Assembly (NCBI GenBank): GCA_963840665.1
Contig: CAWIZO010000008.1
Location: 744,001 to 808,000, forward strand
DNA length: 64,000 nt
Reading direction: 5' to 3'
From: DATFTE01 sp963840665
Lineage (GTDB): Bacteria > Acidobacteriota > Terriglobia > Terriglobales > Acidobacteriaceae
The stretch's first letter is position 1. The number at the start of each line of letters is the position of its first letter. Shown here in pieces: positions 53,471-62,847 of the stretch. Made by a program: the position numbers and the translations under genes. The notes under the pieces were generated by a model. That model was given only the letters and a program-made list of their open reading frames with translations. It was not told where the DNA came from and did no database searches.

Positions 53471-54634
53471 TTACGCGTCGACACGAATCTTCACCTTATC
53501 GATGGAATTGTTCAGATAGCCGCTCGGGTTCCAGGGCGCAAGCTCCGGCTGGACGCGTCCCTGGCTATCCGTCGCTCGCGACATGATCACGTAGTCGCCC
53601 GCCTTCGGAGCCTTCCAACGGTAACTCCAAAGACGCCATGCATACTTGGCCTGATCTTTTCCAAGGTCCGCGAGTTTCCAATTAGCCCCCGCGTCAGTCG
53701 AGATCTCCACCTTCGTGATGTCGGCCTCTCCGGCCCAAGCCACGCCCTGGATGTTCAACGACCGTGACTTAATCGTGGAACTGTCGCTGGGCGCAGAAAT
53801 CAGTGACTTCACGTTGAGTGCGGTGACCGGGCGGGTATCTTCTGACTTCAACGTATCGCCCGGCTTGATCGGCTGGTTGGGCAGCCGATATCCCGGACTC
53901 ATGAAGTTGCCTTCGAATTCTTTATCCAACACTTTAATTTCAGCCAGCCACTTGCAAGAGGCCGCGCCGATCCAGCCTGGAACCATCGTGCGGGCGGGAT
54001 ATCCGTGATGTTTCGCCAGGGCCGCGCCGTTCATTTGAGTTGCGACCAACGTATCGTCGTCGAGCGCTTTCTCAAGAGGGATGCTACGGATGAACGGCGG
54101 CACTTTGCCCGGGACCTCATCCAATCCATGAAACATTACGTGCTTGCCGGTCGGCTTTACTCCCGCTCGACGCAGAATGTCCCCCAGCCGCGGCCCGCTG
54201 AAACGTGCCGTACCAACCGCGCCTTTCGCCCACTGAATCCCGGGCACGTGAGGATCTTCAAACGCGCGTCCGTTCCCGGCGCACTCAAGCGTGTTGGTCA
54301 CCGTATGCGTCTCGAATTTCAGTAGATCGGCTATGGTGAGAGCGAGCGGATTCACGACTTCCCCGCCGACTGTGAGTTTCCACGTCCCGATGTCGAGCGC
54401 CGCCGGCTCGTGCATGTGATTACGCACGAAAAAATGCGGAATGGGGGTGATCCACGAGTTGGCATACTCGGGCGGCATCTCCAGATCGAGAAAACGGAAC
54501 GAGCGCAGAATCATGCCGTCTTTTCCCGGCACGGTGATGGCTGCGTCGGACGCCCAACTCAATAATGGATAGACCGTGCTGGCGGCCGCCAGCGCCAAAG
54601 AAGTTGTCCTGACAAACTCTCGCCGCGAGATCAC
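53471..54634 (-). CDS. Molybdenum-dependent sulfite oxidase/dehydrogenase, SorA-like, Tat-exported
   Basis: 387 residues from GTG 54634 (AAGG upstream). The Tat signal SRREFVRTT is followed by a hydrophobic stretch. The oxidoreductase molybdopterin-binding domain contains RNHMHEP (71-77) and the molybdenum ligand Cys118 in TLECAGNGR. The C-terminal half is the Mo-co dimerization domain (IQGVAWAGEADITKVEISTDAGANW, SYRWKAPKAGDYVIMSRATDSQG). It is expected to oxidise sulfite to sulfate in the periplasm with a cytochrome c partner. The upstream genes encode a sulfonate-type ABC transporter, which would supply sulfite after desulfonation. Confidence 0.85.
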   Translation of the reverse strand: MISRREFVRTTSLALAAASTVYPLLSWASDAAITVPGKDGMILRSFRFLDLEMPPEYANSWITPIPHFFVRNHMHEPAALDIGTWKLTVGGEVVNPLALTIADLLKFETHTVTNTLECAGNGRAFEDPHVPGIQWAKGAVGTARFSGPRLGDILRRAGVKPTGKHVMFHGLDEVPGKVPPFIRSIPLEKALDDDTLVATQMNGAALAKHHGYPARTMVPGWIGAASCKWLAEIKVLDKEFEGNFMSPGYRLPNQPIKPGDTLKSEDTRPVTALNVKSLISAPSDSSTIKSRSLNIQGVAWAGEADITKVEISTDAGANWKLADLGKDQAKYAWRLWSYRWKAPKAGDYVIMSRATDSQGRVQPELAPWNPSGYLNNSIDKVKIRVDA

Positions 54635-54730
54635 GAGCCTTCTAGCCTCCGCTGCTATCTAGATCAGAATTGCCGGCCGGAAGGAGACCCATTCCTGACC
54701 GGCCAGCAATTCCAAGTTTACCTCTCGTAC

Positions 54731-56445
54731 TTAGAACGTATAAATCAGATCGAACTGGAACCGGTTCAAACTTGGTTCCTTCTGACCCGCCGTGGTGATG
54801 GTTTTGGCCGCGAGCGCCGCGTTGTTTTCGAGGCCGGTATTGAGCGTGTGTCCGTGCCACAGCGTGAAGCTCGCTAGAGTATTGCTCCGCAGCTTCCACA
54901 AGGCGTAGATGCGATTTTGCAGAATGTTCGTTGGTGCGCGTTGATCGCTTTCCGCGAACGACGCCAGCACTGAATCCTGTTCCTGCCGCAGCCATGCGTA
55001 TCCGAACTGGAGGTCGTTCCGGTTCCGCACCTGGCCCAGGCTGACATCTACTCCGTACGACTTGTTCTGCGAGCCCAGATTCGTCAGCACATTGCCCTTC
55101 GTGTCGAGCGGATGGCTGGCGGCATCGAGGTTGTCTTCGAGTTCCAGTAGCAGGTTGACGGGGAAACGCTCCAGTCCAGTCTTGAACTGGTTGTTCAAGA
55201 TGAAGTCGGCGTAGAAAAATCCCGACCAGAAGCGCGGCTTGCCGGTGGAATCGGTATAAACCGCGTTGGTGATGCCATTCGGTCCAAATGCGCAAGGAGC
55301 GTAGCTGGGCAAGGAGGTGCTGCCTGCGGAGCCCTTGGCGCAACCTGGACCTTCTCCGGGCGTGGGGAACGGGCCAGCAGGAGTTGTGCCGCTGCTGCCG
55401 GTCGTCGTCGCCTGAACGTTAAAGGCGCTGGCTTGAAGAATCGCGCTCGTGCCCTGCCACTTGACGGCCAGGAAAGATGGCGTCGCCGTCCACGGCCCCA
55501 GTTGCAATCTGGTTTGACCCTGTCCACCGAGAGCGTACGAGTCGGTCCCGGAAGTGACTTCGTTGAATAAGTAGTTGATCGCCTGGACGGTGACGTTCTT
55601 CACCAGAGGACCTTCGCGATCGAACGAGGCCTTGATGTCGAAGCCTTCCGGATTCAAGTCAGGATCGCCGGTGACCGACGTCCGCTGCCACTGATAGGCG
55701 AACTTGCCGCCTGTCGCAGAGAGCCAGCGGTGCGCCACCGGATTGTAAGTAATGAATCCTTTGTCGAGGCCGATGGTCTTGCGGTCGAAAAAGCCCGACA
55801 AGGTTTCGTTCGTCGTTGTGGGGTCGCCCAACGTTCCGGTCGCGATTTGCACCCCGGCGATGAAGTCTTCGTTCAGCTTGCCGTCGAATCCGAAGCGGAC
55901 GCGTATACGGGCCCGGTTGCGGTCCTGCGTGGTGTCTTGCATATAACTCTCGCCCCGCACGCGGACATCCCCGTTAAAGCGGAACCTCGACGCAAAAGTC
56001 TCGAGCGCGGAAACCCGCTTTTGCTCGTCCTGAGACGCAACGACCGAATTGCTCAGGGTGTTCTTTACATCCGTCAGGTCGCTGCTCAGTTTGGTAACCG
56101 TAGCTTGCTGCGCATTGGCGGCGCTCTCGGCATCTGCAGCTTTCTGCTGCGCATCGGTGGCTGCCGACTGCGCCTGTTGCAGCTGCTGTTGGGCCTGCTG
56201 AGCCTGTTGCTGCGCTTGCTGCAGAGCGGTTTCCCTGCCTCGCATTTCGTCACGCAACTCTTGAATCTGCTGTTGCTGCGCGGCTAGGGCGTCTCGAGTT
56301 CCTTCACATCTTGGGCGGTGATGACTGCTGCTTTGGTGGAGGCCTTCTTCGCCTTCGGCGTGGTCGCCGGAGAGGATTGGGCGTAAATAGCCGCGGCCGC
56401 AAACAACAGAACCGTGGCGATGAGTGATTTGCGACTGGATTGCAT
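54731..56445 (-). CDS. Outer-membrane porin with N-terminal coiled coil, one frameshift
   Basis: Start ATG 56445 gives a signal peptide (KSLIATVLLFAAAAIYAQ). After VKELE the frame stops; one missing base near 56295-56297 leads into the open frame that reads RDALAAQQQQIQELRDEM and onward. Residues about 50-130 are a Gln/Ala-rich coiled coil (QQAQQAQQQLQQAQS). The rest is an amphipathic beta-barrel with repeated aromatic girdles (FGYAWLRQEQDSVLASF), ending in LNRFQFDLIYTF with the C-terminal Phe needed for outer-membrane insertion. It sits between the ABC transporter genes and sorA, so it may pass the same organosulfur substrates. Confidence 0.75.
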
Positions 56446-56612
56446 TGCTTTTTGGGTCTCCTTTTGTGTTTTTCCAACACTGAACCACTTCTGTGGACAT
56501 CTCTATAAACCCTATTAGAACGATAGTCATTACGAAGCGGGATTTCCCTTCATCGTAACGACACAAAATCAATCAACTACGGGAAACCGGGGAGGACGAA
56601 CCGTTCAACTTA

Positions 56613-57376
56613 CTACTTGGCCGGCGATAATCCCCATCTGCGCTGCAACCGGCGCTCAAACGTCTTGAAGACCAGACCATCGACGATGTAGCCGATGGCA
56701 ATGATCAGAAACATGACCGCAATCACCTGGCTCATGTCGTTCAGATCGCGGCCCATCATCAGCAACTGCCCTAAGCCCAAGGCTGACGAAAATCATTTCT
56801 CCGGAGATCAGCGAGCGCCACGCGAACGCCCATCCCTGCTTGAGGCCCGACAGAATGAACGGAAGACTCGCTGGAAGCAGCACGTACCAGAACAGCTTGA
56901 AACCTTTGGCGCCCAAGTTGCGTCCCGCCATGCCGTAAATCTTCGGCATCTGCTGGCGGCCGGTTTCCATCGCGATCGTCACCGACAACAGCGAGCCCAT
57001 GACGACAACAAACAGGATCGCTTTCTCTGTGAGCCCAAACCACAGCACTGCTAGCGGAAGCCAGCAAATGCTCGGCAGGCTCTGCAGGCTGACCAGCAAT
57101 CCACCCACGGTCTCTTCCAGGAACTTGTTGCTGGCTACGCCTAGACCCGAGAATCATGCCCAGGACAACGGACAAGCTGTAGCCAATCAGCATGCGCTTC
57201 ATGCTGACCGCGATGGCGATCCAGAAACTGTGGTCGGCAAACCCCGCGCGCAGCGAGTCGTAAACGCCGGTTGGCGTGGGAAACACATACGGAGGCCAAA
57301 CCTTCGTCTTTGCCAGAATGACCCAGACGGCGATCAACACGGTGTAGAAAATCGCCTGCCTAAAGAACTGCTTCAT
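56613..57376 (-). CDS. ABC transporter permease, SsuC/TauC type, two frameshifts
   Basis: The start ATG 57376 overlaps the ATPase stop by 17 bases. The product reads MKQFFRQAIFYTVLIAVWVILAK..., then in the next frame GVASNKFLEETVGG and SLPSICWLPLAVLWFGLTEKAILFVVVMGS, then in a third frame GLGQLLMMGRDLNDMSQVIAV ending in WGLSPAK (TAG at 56613). One extra base in CCC 57146-57148 and one in CCC 56776-56778 (plus-strand view) explain the breaks. The EAA-like loop and six helices are typical of nitrate/sulfonate/taurine importers. The reconstructed length is about 253 residues. Confidence 0.78.
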
Positions 57377-58219
57377 GGCCGTATTGCTCCTCCAGCGACT
57401 TGTTGATCTCTTCGCGCAAGTCATCAAGAATCTCGCGGGCATTCTTCGCAACCGAGACGTCCTCAAGCTGTCGCGGGCGCGGCAGATCGACCGGATATTC
57501 GCGTTTGATTCTTCCGGGGCGAAATGTGAACAGCACCACGCGGTCTCCCAACCGGATCGCCTCGCGCACGTTATGCGTCACGAAGATGATGGTGCGACCG
57601 GTTTCCGCCCAGATGCGCTCCAACTCGTCGTGCAGCAGGTCGCGCGTTTGCGCATCGAGCGCGGCGAAGGGCTCGTCCATCAGCAGGACATCCGGCTCCG
57701 TCGCCAAGGCCCGCGCCAGCGCCACGCGCTGCCGCATTCCGCCGGAAAGCTGATGCGTGTAGCTATTCTTGAACTGCGACAGGTGCACCAGGCGCAGGTA
57801 GTAATCGATTCGTTCCCTGCGCTCGGCTTTCGGAACGCCCTTCATCTTCATGCCGAACTCAACGTTGTCGGCAACTGTAAGCCAGGGAAAAGACCCAGCT
57901 CCTGAAAGATCAGGATGCGGTCAGTTCCCGGTCCATCCACCATTTTGTCGTCGACTAGCACCTTGCCCGAGGTTTGCTGGTGCAGTCCGGCAATCAAATG
58001 CAGCAGCGTAGACTTTCCGCAGCCGGAAGGCCCGACAATGCAGAGGAATTCCCCGGGGTTCACCTTGAGGTTGATGCGGTCAAGCGCCAGCAAGCGCTGT
58101 CCGTCGGTGGTCTCGTAGCTAAGAGAGATATCGTTCAGCGAGACTTTGGGCGTTCCCCCGAGCTGTGGATGGTGAAGCGAAAGCACAGCCGCACTCGCGG
58201 CGCCTCGCGCGCGATGCAT
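57360..58219 (-). CDS. ABC transporter ATPase, SsuB/TauB type, one frameshift
   Basis: Start ATG 58219 follows CAGGAG. Walker A is GPSGCGKS; the frame breaks after ILIFQELGLFP, where the next frame continues DNVEFGMKMKGVP. A missing base in the CCAGGG stretch at 57882-57887 (plus strand) explains it. Later are the signature LSGGMRQR, Walker B DVLLMDEPFAALD and the switch His in FVTHNVREA. The uncorrected frames are 57848-58219 and 57360-57851. It powers import of nitrate-, sulfonate- or taurine-like substrates. It lies 43 bases downstream of the binding-protein gene. Confidence 0.8.
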
Positions 58220-58262
58220 GGACTCCTGAAATTCCCCGGAAAAGAAGTTTGCGGAGCGGCTG

Positions 58263-59279
58263 TCATTGGATCGCCTTTTTCCCTTTCTCCACCAGAACCT
58301 GGTTCAGCAGCGTCAAGTCATAGAGACGCGATAGGTCGGGCATCTCTTTCCCCAGAAAGCCTGCGTCGTAACGCGGATTTCGCCGAACTCAACAGCGTGT
58401 TGCGCAATGGATCGTAGGTGACTTCGATCCGCGTGAATGCCTCGTCGAGCACATCGGCGGGAAGCGCCTTGCCGGTCTCAGTCTGGATCTGCTGGTTCAA
58501 GAATCTTCTTGGCTTCGGGAAGGTGCCCATTGATCCAGACGGTGAGATCGACATTGGCGCGAATCCAGTTCTTGACCAGATCCGGATGCTCGTTCAGAAA
58601 CTTCGTGCTGACGATGAGGTTGGTGATGACGAACTGATGGTTGGGCCAGAGATCGCGTTCATCGAGAAACAGACGTCCGTTACCTTCATGGACCAAACGC
58701 GTCGCCCACGGCTCGGGCGCCCACGCCGCATCCAATTGCTTCTTCAGAAATAGGGTGAGTTGGTCCGGATTCGCCATCGGCATCACTTGCACATCGCCGC
58801 CCTTATCGAGAGATTTCATGCCGTGAGCCAGCAGCCAGGATCGCAGCGCAACATCCTGCGTATTTCCAAGTTGCGGTGACGCCACGCGCTTGCCGTGAAA
58901 ATCTTCCGGCTTACTGATGCCAGAATCGTTGCGGACGACCAACGCCGCTCCGCCGCTGGCCGCTCCCGCGACCACGCGCAACGCCTCGCCGTTCGAGCGC
59001 ACGTAGCCGCTGATCGTGGGGTTGGGACCGACATAGGTCATGTCGATTGCGCCCGCGAACAGCGCTTCAATGGCCGAGGGACCTGCGTTAAACGTCTTCC
59101 ATTCAATCTTTACGTTCGGGACCCATTGCCTTTTCAAAAAAGCCATTGCCTTTGCCGACCATGGCCTGCGGATGAGTGATGTTGGGAAAAGCTCCCACAC
59201 GGATGACATTTCCCTGCGCAAAGAGCGAAACCGGAAGCGCCACCAGAAGACTTGTAAGAACGAGCGAGAGTTTACGCAT
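58263..59279 (-). CDS. Periplasmic sulfonate/nitrate/taurine-type substrate-binding protein, several frameshifts
   Basis: Start ATG 59279 overlaps the stop of the Rrf2 gene by eight bases (ATGCGTAA) and has AGAGGAAAAG upstream. Signal peptide RKLSLVLTSLLVALPVSLFAQ. The mature part VIRVGAFPNITHPQAMVGKG is typical of SsuA-like proteins. The chain moves frame near 59118-59120 (extra base in GGG), near 58499-58504 and near 58370. The rejoined product has VKIEWKTFNAGPSAIEALFAGAIDMTYVGPNPT, TQDVALRSWLLAHG, LKKQLDAAWAPEPWATRL and ends in VLVEKGKKAIQ. About 337 residues. Substrate class: sulfonates are favoured because of the SorAB neighbour. Confidence 0.8.
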
Positions 59280-59784
59280 CTTTTCCTCTGTTCGCATGAG
59301 CGTTCACGACCATGGGAATTACGCTGACCTCTTCTTTGCTCTTTTTCGTCTTTCCGGGGCGGGAAAGTTCCGACTGGGCCCGGCCGATAATGTCGGCGAG
59401 GGTTGTGTTCTCGAGGATTTTCGCCGCCGCATCGCGCACCGCCAGGAATGTCTGGTACAGCGCTCGGTGTTCGGCGTCGCGGTCAATCAAGCTGCGTAAC
59501 TGCTCGGCGTCGCCAAACGGGGCCAGCGCGCCGTCGATCAAGCGGATGATTTCACTCAGGGCGATTTCGGAAGGTGGCCGGCGGAGTTGGTACCCGCCCT
59601 TCGCACCGCGCACACTTTCCACCATGCGGGCGTTCTTTAATTCCAGCAGAATGAGTTCCAGGAACTTCTCCGGCAGTCCTTCCTCATAGGCGATATCGCG
59701 TATGCGAATCGCGCCCTGGTTATAGCGCCGCGCCAGCACCATCATTGCCTGCATCGCATACAGTCCCTTCTGTGAGATTCGCAT
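59272..59784 (-). CDS. Rrf2-family transcriptional regulator without iron-sulfur cysteines (CymR-like)
   Basis: 170 residues. Winged helix at the N-terminus: MRISQKGLYAMQAMMVLARRY, with IRIRDIAYEEGLPEKFLELILLELKNARMVESVRGAKGGYQLRRPPSEIALSEIIRLIDG, the standard Rrf2 core. The C-terminal half has no cysteine, so it cannot bind the cluster used by IscR, NsrR or RsrR. That is the CymR-type arrangement, which senses sulfur status through a partner or ligand. A dyad at 59802-59830 lies just upstream, suggesting autoregulation. The gene is first in the operon and its stop overlaps the binding-protein start. Confidence 0.85.
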   Translation of the reverse strand: MRISQKGLYAMQAMMVLARRYNQGAIRIRDIAYEEGLPEKFLELILLELKNARMVESVRGAKGGYQLRRPPSEIALSEIIRLIDGALAPFGDAEQLRSLIDRDAEHRALYQTFLAVRDAAAKILENTTLADIIGRAQSELSRPGKTKKSKEEVSVIPMVVNAHANRGKDA

Positions 59785-59801
59785 CTTAGTCCTTTGATCC
59801 C

Positions 59802-59830
59802 ATAATGTCTATTGCTTTAATAGCCATTAT
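59802..59830 (-). promoter_or_regulatory. Operator-like 29-bp dyad upstream of the Rrf2 gene
   Basis: Plus strand: ATAATG (59802-59807) T CTATT, centre GCTTT, then AATAG C CATTAT (59825-59830). Outer 6 and inner 5 bases of each arm match perfectly, with one mismatch per arm between them. It lies 18-46 bases before the Rrf2 start, where a bound repressor would block transcription. I expect Rrf2 itself to bind. Confidence 0.6.
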
Positions 59831-60005
59831 CGACATACAGGGAATAGCAATCCTGGTGCCAGTCCTGCGTCTTGACACCCGATGGCAGGCTCCAATCTTT
59901 TCAATCATTTGTAGGAATCAGGAGGGGCCGGGCTGGAAAAATATGTGCAGGGATTTTCAACCTGAAAGCAGTTTTTGATCACGCCGGTTCGAAAACGACG
60001 GCTGT

Positions 60006-60764
60006 CTAGTCGATTCGAACCACTTGCAAAGTAATGTTGTCCGGGCCCCCGCGGTCGCGGGCCATCTGCACCAGTTCCCGGCAGGCTTCCTCGGGGCCCT
60101 GGCTGGCGACCACCTTCCTGATTTGTTCGTCGCCAACCACACCCCACAAGCCATCCGTACAAAGCACGATCTGGTCCCCAGAGTGCAATTCCAACGGAGC
60201 GGAGGGAGCGTCGGGCTCAACTTCGCTTCCAGCGCCCAAGGCAGCCGTCAGGATATGCCGTTGCGGGTGAAACTCAGCTTCTTCGGAACTGATGACGCCG
60301 TGGGCCACGAGCCGGCTGACATAAGAATGATCCTGGGTTAGACGAGTAATGGACGCATCCCGCACCAGATACAAACGGCTATCCCCAACATGCGCGAAAT
60401 AAAGCTGGCGGCCCACTAACGCCACAGTCGTACAAGTCGTTCCCATGCCCTCAAGCGCGGGATGGCTCACGGCATAGCTCTGGATTTTCTGATGCGCCGC
60501 GCGAAAGCCCGAAAGCAGTGCCGACTGCACGTCGCTCTCAGGATCTCCGGCATACGCTTCTTCTACCGACTCAATGGCGATCCGGCTGGCTTCTTGACCG
60601 CCTTCGTAACCACCCATTCCATCGGCGACGCTGATCAGCCGGCCTTTAGCCGCAAACTGCTGGTCAGCACTCGGCTCCCAATAGGAATAGCGGTCTTCAT
60701 TGTTCTCACGCTGGCATCCCAAGTCGGTGAGCGCTGCCAGTTCTATCCCCGGCCGAATCTGCAT
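60006..60764 (-). CDS. PP2C-type protein phosphatase (Stp1/PrpC-like)
   Basis: 252 residues with the PP2C motif set: CQRENNEDRYSY (metal-binding Asp24), VADGMGGYEGG (Asp48), GMGTTCTTVAL, HVGDSRLYLVRD, VLCTDGLWGVVGDEQ and GGPDNITLQVV. It is a cytoplasmic, manganese-dependent Ser/Thr phosphatase that would act opposite an Hanks-type kinase, which is not in the window. The C-terminal half is standard with no extra domain. It is divergent from the ABC export operon at 61077 and monocistronic as far as visible. Confidence 0.9.
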   Translation of the reverse strand: MQIRPGIELAALTDLGCQRENNEDRYSYWEPSADQQFAAKGRLISVADGMGGYEGGQEASRIAIESVEEAYAGDPESDVQSALLSGFRAAHQKIQSYAVSHPALEGMGTTCTTVALVGRQLYFAHVGDSRLYLVRDASITRLTQDHSYVSRLVAHGVISSEEAEFHPQRHILTAALGAGSEVEPDAPSAPLELHSGDQIVLCTDGLWGVVGDEQIRKVVASQGPEEACRELVQMARDRGGPDNITLQVVRID

Positions 60765-61076
60765 TTCACCTCGTTCGCCTCTGATTTGTGTGAAAGAAGG
60801 CTCGCTTCCCTGTCAGTATCCGCCCACAGCGGCATGGGAAGCGTACCCAAACTGTTGGGGATCAACGTTCGCAGGGGATCCGTCCTGAGCCGCCTAACCG
60901 AAATTGCCGCATACAAAATCCGAGTGCGATTATACCGGACCTCCGCCCAGCCACGCTTCCCTGCCCTCAATGACATTTGTCATCGTAACTTGGTGATGAT
61001 CTCCACTGACGCTGCCAGGACGCTATGGAAGATGATCCTTTCAGCCGGAGACAAATCCGGCAGCGGAGTAACTCTC
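60765..61076. other. Divergent intergenic region with palindromes
   Basis: 312 bases between the phosphatase and the ABC ATPase. It contains the palindrome at 60970-60983, the inverted repeat GCCGGA-N6-TCCGGC at 61044-61061 just before the ATPase ribosome binding site, and a TATAAT on the minus strand at 60934-60929 that could serve the phosphatase. An open frame crosses it on the plus strand, but it has no codon or start support before 61077. Confidence 0.5.
60970..60983. promoter_or_regulatory. Palindrome, candidate response-regulator site
   Basis: ATGACA (60970-60975), TT, TGTCAT (60978-60983): perfect 6-bp arms, about 95 bases upstream of the ABC ATPase start. The operon also encodes a DesK-type kinase, whose NarL/FixJ-type partner regulators bind short dyads of this size, so it may be their target. 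This is inferred. Confidence 0.45.
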
Positions 61077-62015
61077 ATGATTGCCACGTTAGGCGAACGC
61101 CTCGATGCGCAGCTTACGCACCGCCCAAGTTCTCTTCCCGTTGCTTGCCTGGAGGGCGTCACCAAGACCTACGGGGAAGTAAAGGCCCTCGATAACCTTG
61201 ACCTCACGGTCCGCGCCGGCGAACTGCTGGCTCTGCTCGGGCCGAACGGCGCTGGAAAAACCACCGCGGTGAAACTGCTTCTCGGTCTTGCCAAGCCCAA
61301 TGCTGGGCGAGTGAATGTCTTCGGTGGGAACCCGGTCCTTCCCGCATCGCGCATGCGTACCGGCGCCATGCTACAGGTTGCGCGCGTACCCGAAACCCTG
61401 CGCGTCCGCGAGCACATTGACCTATTCTCGAGTTACTACCGGCATCCGCTTCCAGCCGATGAAGTTCTCTCCCTCGCAGGCTTGAGCGAAGTCCGGGATA
61501 GGTTGTTCGGCGAACTTTCGGGCGGCCAGCGGCAGCGCGTATTGTTCGCCCTCGCCTTGTGCGGAGATCCGGACCTTCTCTTTCTCGATGAGCCCACGGT
61601 CGGCATGGATGTGGAAGCGCGCCGCGCTCTCTGGCAACAGATCCGCAAACTGGTCGCGCGCGGGAAAACCGTGCTGCTCACGACTCACTATCTCGAGGAA
61701 GCCGACGCTCTGGCCGACCGGGTCGTCGTTCTCAATCGCGGCGTAGTCGTCGCTGAAGGCACGCCGGCCGAAATCAAGGCGAAGACAGCGGGACGCCGCA
61801 TCCGCTGCGTGACCTGGCTCAGTCCTGAGTTGGTCCGGCAGATTCCAGGCGTACTCGATGTGAGACAGGACCGTGAGGCCCTAGAAATTCAGACCGCCTT
61901 ACCCGAACCCGTACTCCGCGAACTGCTGGCGCTCGACTTCGGGATATCGCAAATCGAAGTTACCAGCGCGGGTTTGGAAGACGCCTTTCTGGCGCTCACG
62001 AACAACGGCAACTAG
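61077..62015 (+). CDS. ABC exporter ATPase, CcmA/DrrA type
   Basis: 312 residues from ATG 61077 (GCGGAG upstream), the start that gives a normal length. Walker A GPNGAGKT (55-62), signature LSGGQ (147-151), Walker B LLFLDEP (167-173) and the switch His in LLTTHYLEEADALADRV. The C-terminal 90 residues are the DrrA-type accessory segment (RRIRCVTWLSPELVRQIPGVLDVR). It pairs with the ABC-2 permease 25 bases downstream. Together with the histidine kinase it matches the DesK/YvfT-type ABC-2 modules that export lipids, peptides or antibiotics. Confidence 0.9.
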   Translation: MIATLGERLDAQLTHRPSSLPVACLEGVTKTYGEVKALDNLDLTVRAGELLALLGPNGAGKTTAVKLLLGLAKPNAGRVNVFGGNPVLPASRMRTGAMLQVARVPETLRVREHIDLFSSYYRHPLPADEVLSLAGLSEVRDRLFGELSGGQRQRVLFALALCGDPDLLFLDEPTVGMDVEARRALWQQIRKLVARGKTVLLTTHYLEEADALADRVVVLNRGVVVAEGTPAEIKAKTAGRRIRCVTWLSPELVRQIPGVLDVRQDREALEIQTALPEPVLRELLALDFGISQIEVTSAGLEDAFLALTNNGN

Positions 62016-62040
62016 TCGCACTACTGAGAGAGGTCTTACG

Positions 62041-62847
62041 ATGGCAACAGCATCTGTGGCACTCGAGAACGTCGGCAGGCCATTCAACCAGACGTTCCGT
62101 ATTCTGCTCAAGGAAGTGAAATACGAATTCCTGAAGAACTTTCGTCTGCGCATGTATTCCGTCGCAGTCGTCTTCTTCCCTGTCATGTTCTATGTCCTCT
62201 TCGGCCTGGTTCTGGGAAGGCGGGGGCCAGGTCACATCAACATGGCTTCGTACCTGATCGCGACATACGGCACCTTCGGCGTGATGGGAGCATCGCTCTT
62301 CGGCACTGCCGCGGGTCTCGCCGCTGAGCGCGGTCTGGGATGGTTGCAGGTCAAGCGCGCTAGCCCCATGCCTCCCTCGATTTACTTCGGCGCGAAGGTC
62401 ATCATGAGCATGATCTTCAGCGGCGAAGTGGTCTTGTTGCTCCTGTTGTTAGGGGTAACATTCGGCGGCGTGCGCATGCCGGTCGCCGATGCCCTCAAAC
62501 TTCTCGGAGTTCTTTTGGCCGGCTCCATTCCCTTCTGTGCCATGGGACTCGCCCTGGGATATTTCATCGGCCCGAACTCAGCTCCGCCCACCATCAACAT
62601 GATCTATCTCCCGATGTCCTTTTGTTCGGGCTTGTGGGTGCCGCTGATGTTCTTGCCCAAGCTCATGCGCCAGATTGCAGAATTTCTTCCCTCGTATCAT
62701 CTGTCGCAACTCGCTCTGGGAATCGTTGGCGCGGGACAAGGCGAACCTGCCTGGAAGCATTGGGAAGTGCTGATCGGATTCACTTTGATTTGTCTCGGCA
62801 TCGCTCGCATCGGATTTCAGCGCGACGAAGGGAAAATGTATGGCTAA
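62041..62847 (+). CDS. ABC-2 type permease
   Basis: 268 residues and six predicted helices. It begins with a soluble segment (NQTFRILLKEVKYEFLKNFRLRMYSVAVVFFPVMFYVLFGLVLG). The conserved region is APPTINMIYLPMSFCSGLWVPLMFLPKLMRQIAEFLPSYHLSQLALGIVG, where the SGLWVPL and LPSYHLSQ motifs are usual for ABC-2 permeases next to DesK-type kinases. It ends in MYG, whose codons overlap the start of the small gene at 62840. It forms the transmembrane channel with the upstream ATPase. Confidence 0.9.
   Translation: MATASVALENVGRPFNQTFRILLKEVKYEFLKNFRLRMYSVAVVFFPVMFYVLFGLVLGRRGPGHINMASYLIATYGTFGVMGASLFGTAAGLAAERGLGWLQVKRASPMPPSIYFGAKVIMSMIFSGEVVLLLLLLGVTFGGVRMPVADALKLLGVLLAGSIPFCAMGLALGYFIGPNSAPPTINMIYLPMSFCSGLWVPLMFLPKLMRQIAEFLPSYHLSQLALGIVGAGQGEPAWKHWEVLIGFTLICLGIARIGFQRDEGKMYG

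Noticed and set aside
60462..61076. N-terminal extension of the ABC ATPase frame
   Set aside because: The frame runs through the phosphatase gene on the other strand and the intergenic dyads. The start at 61077 has a ribosome binding site and gives normal family length.
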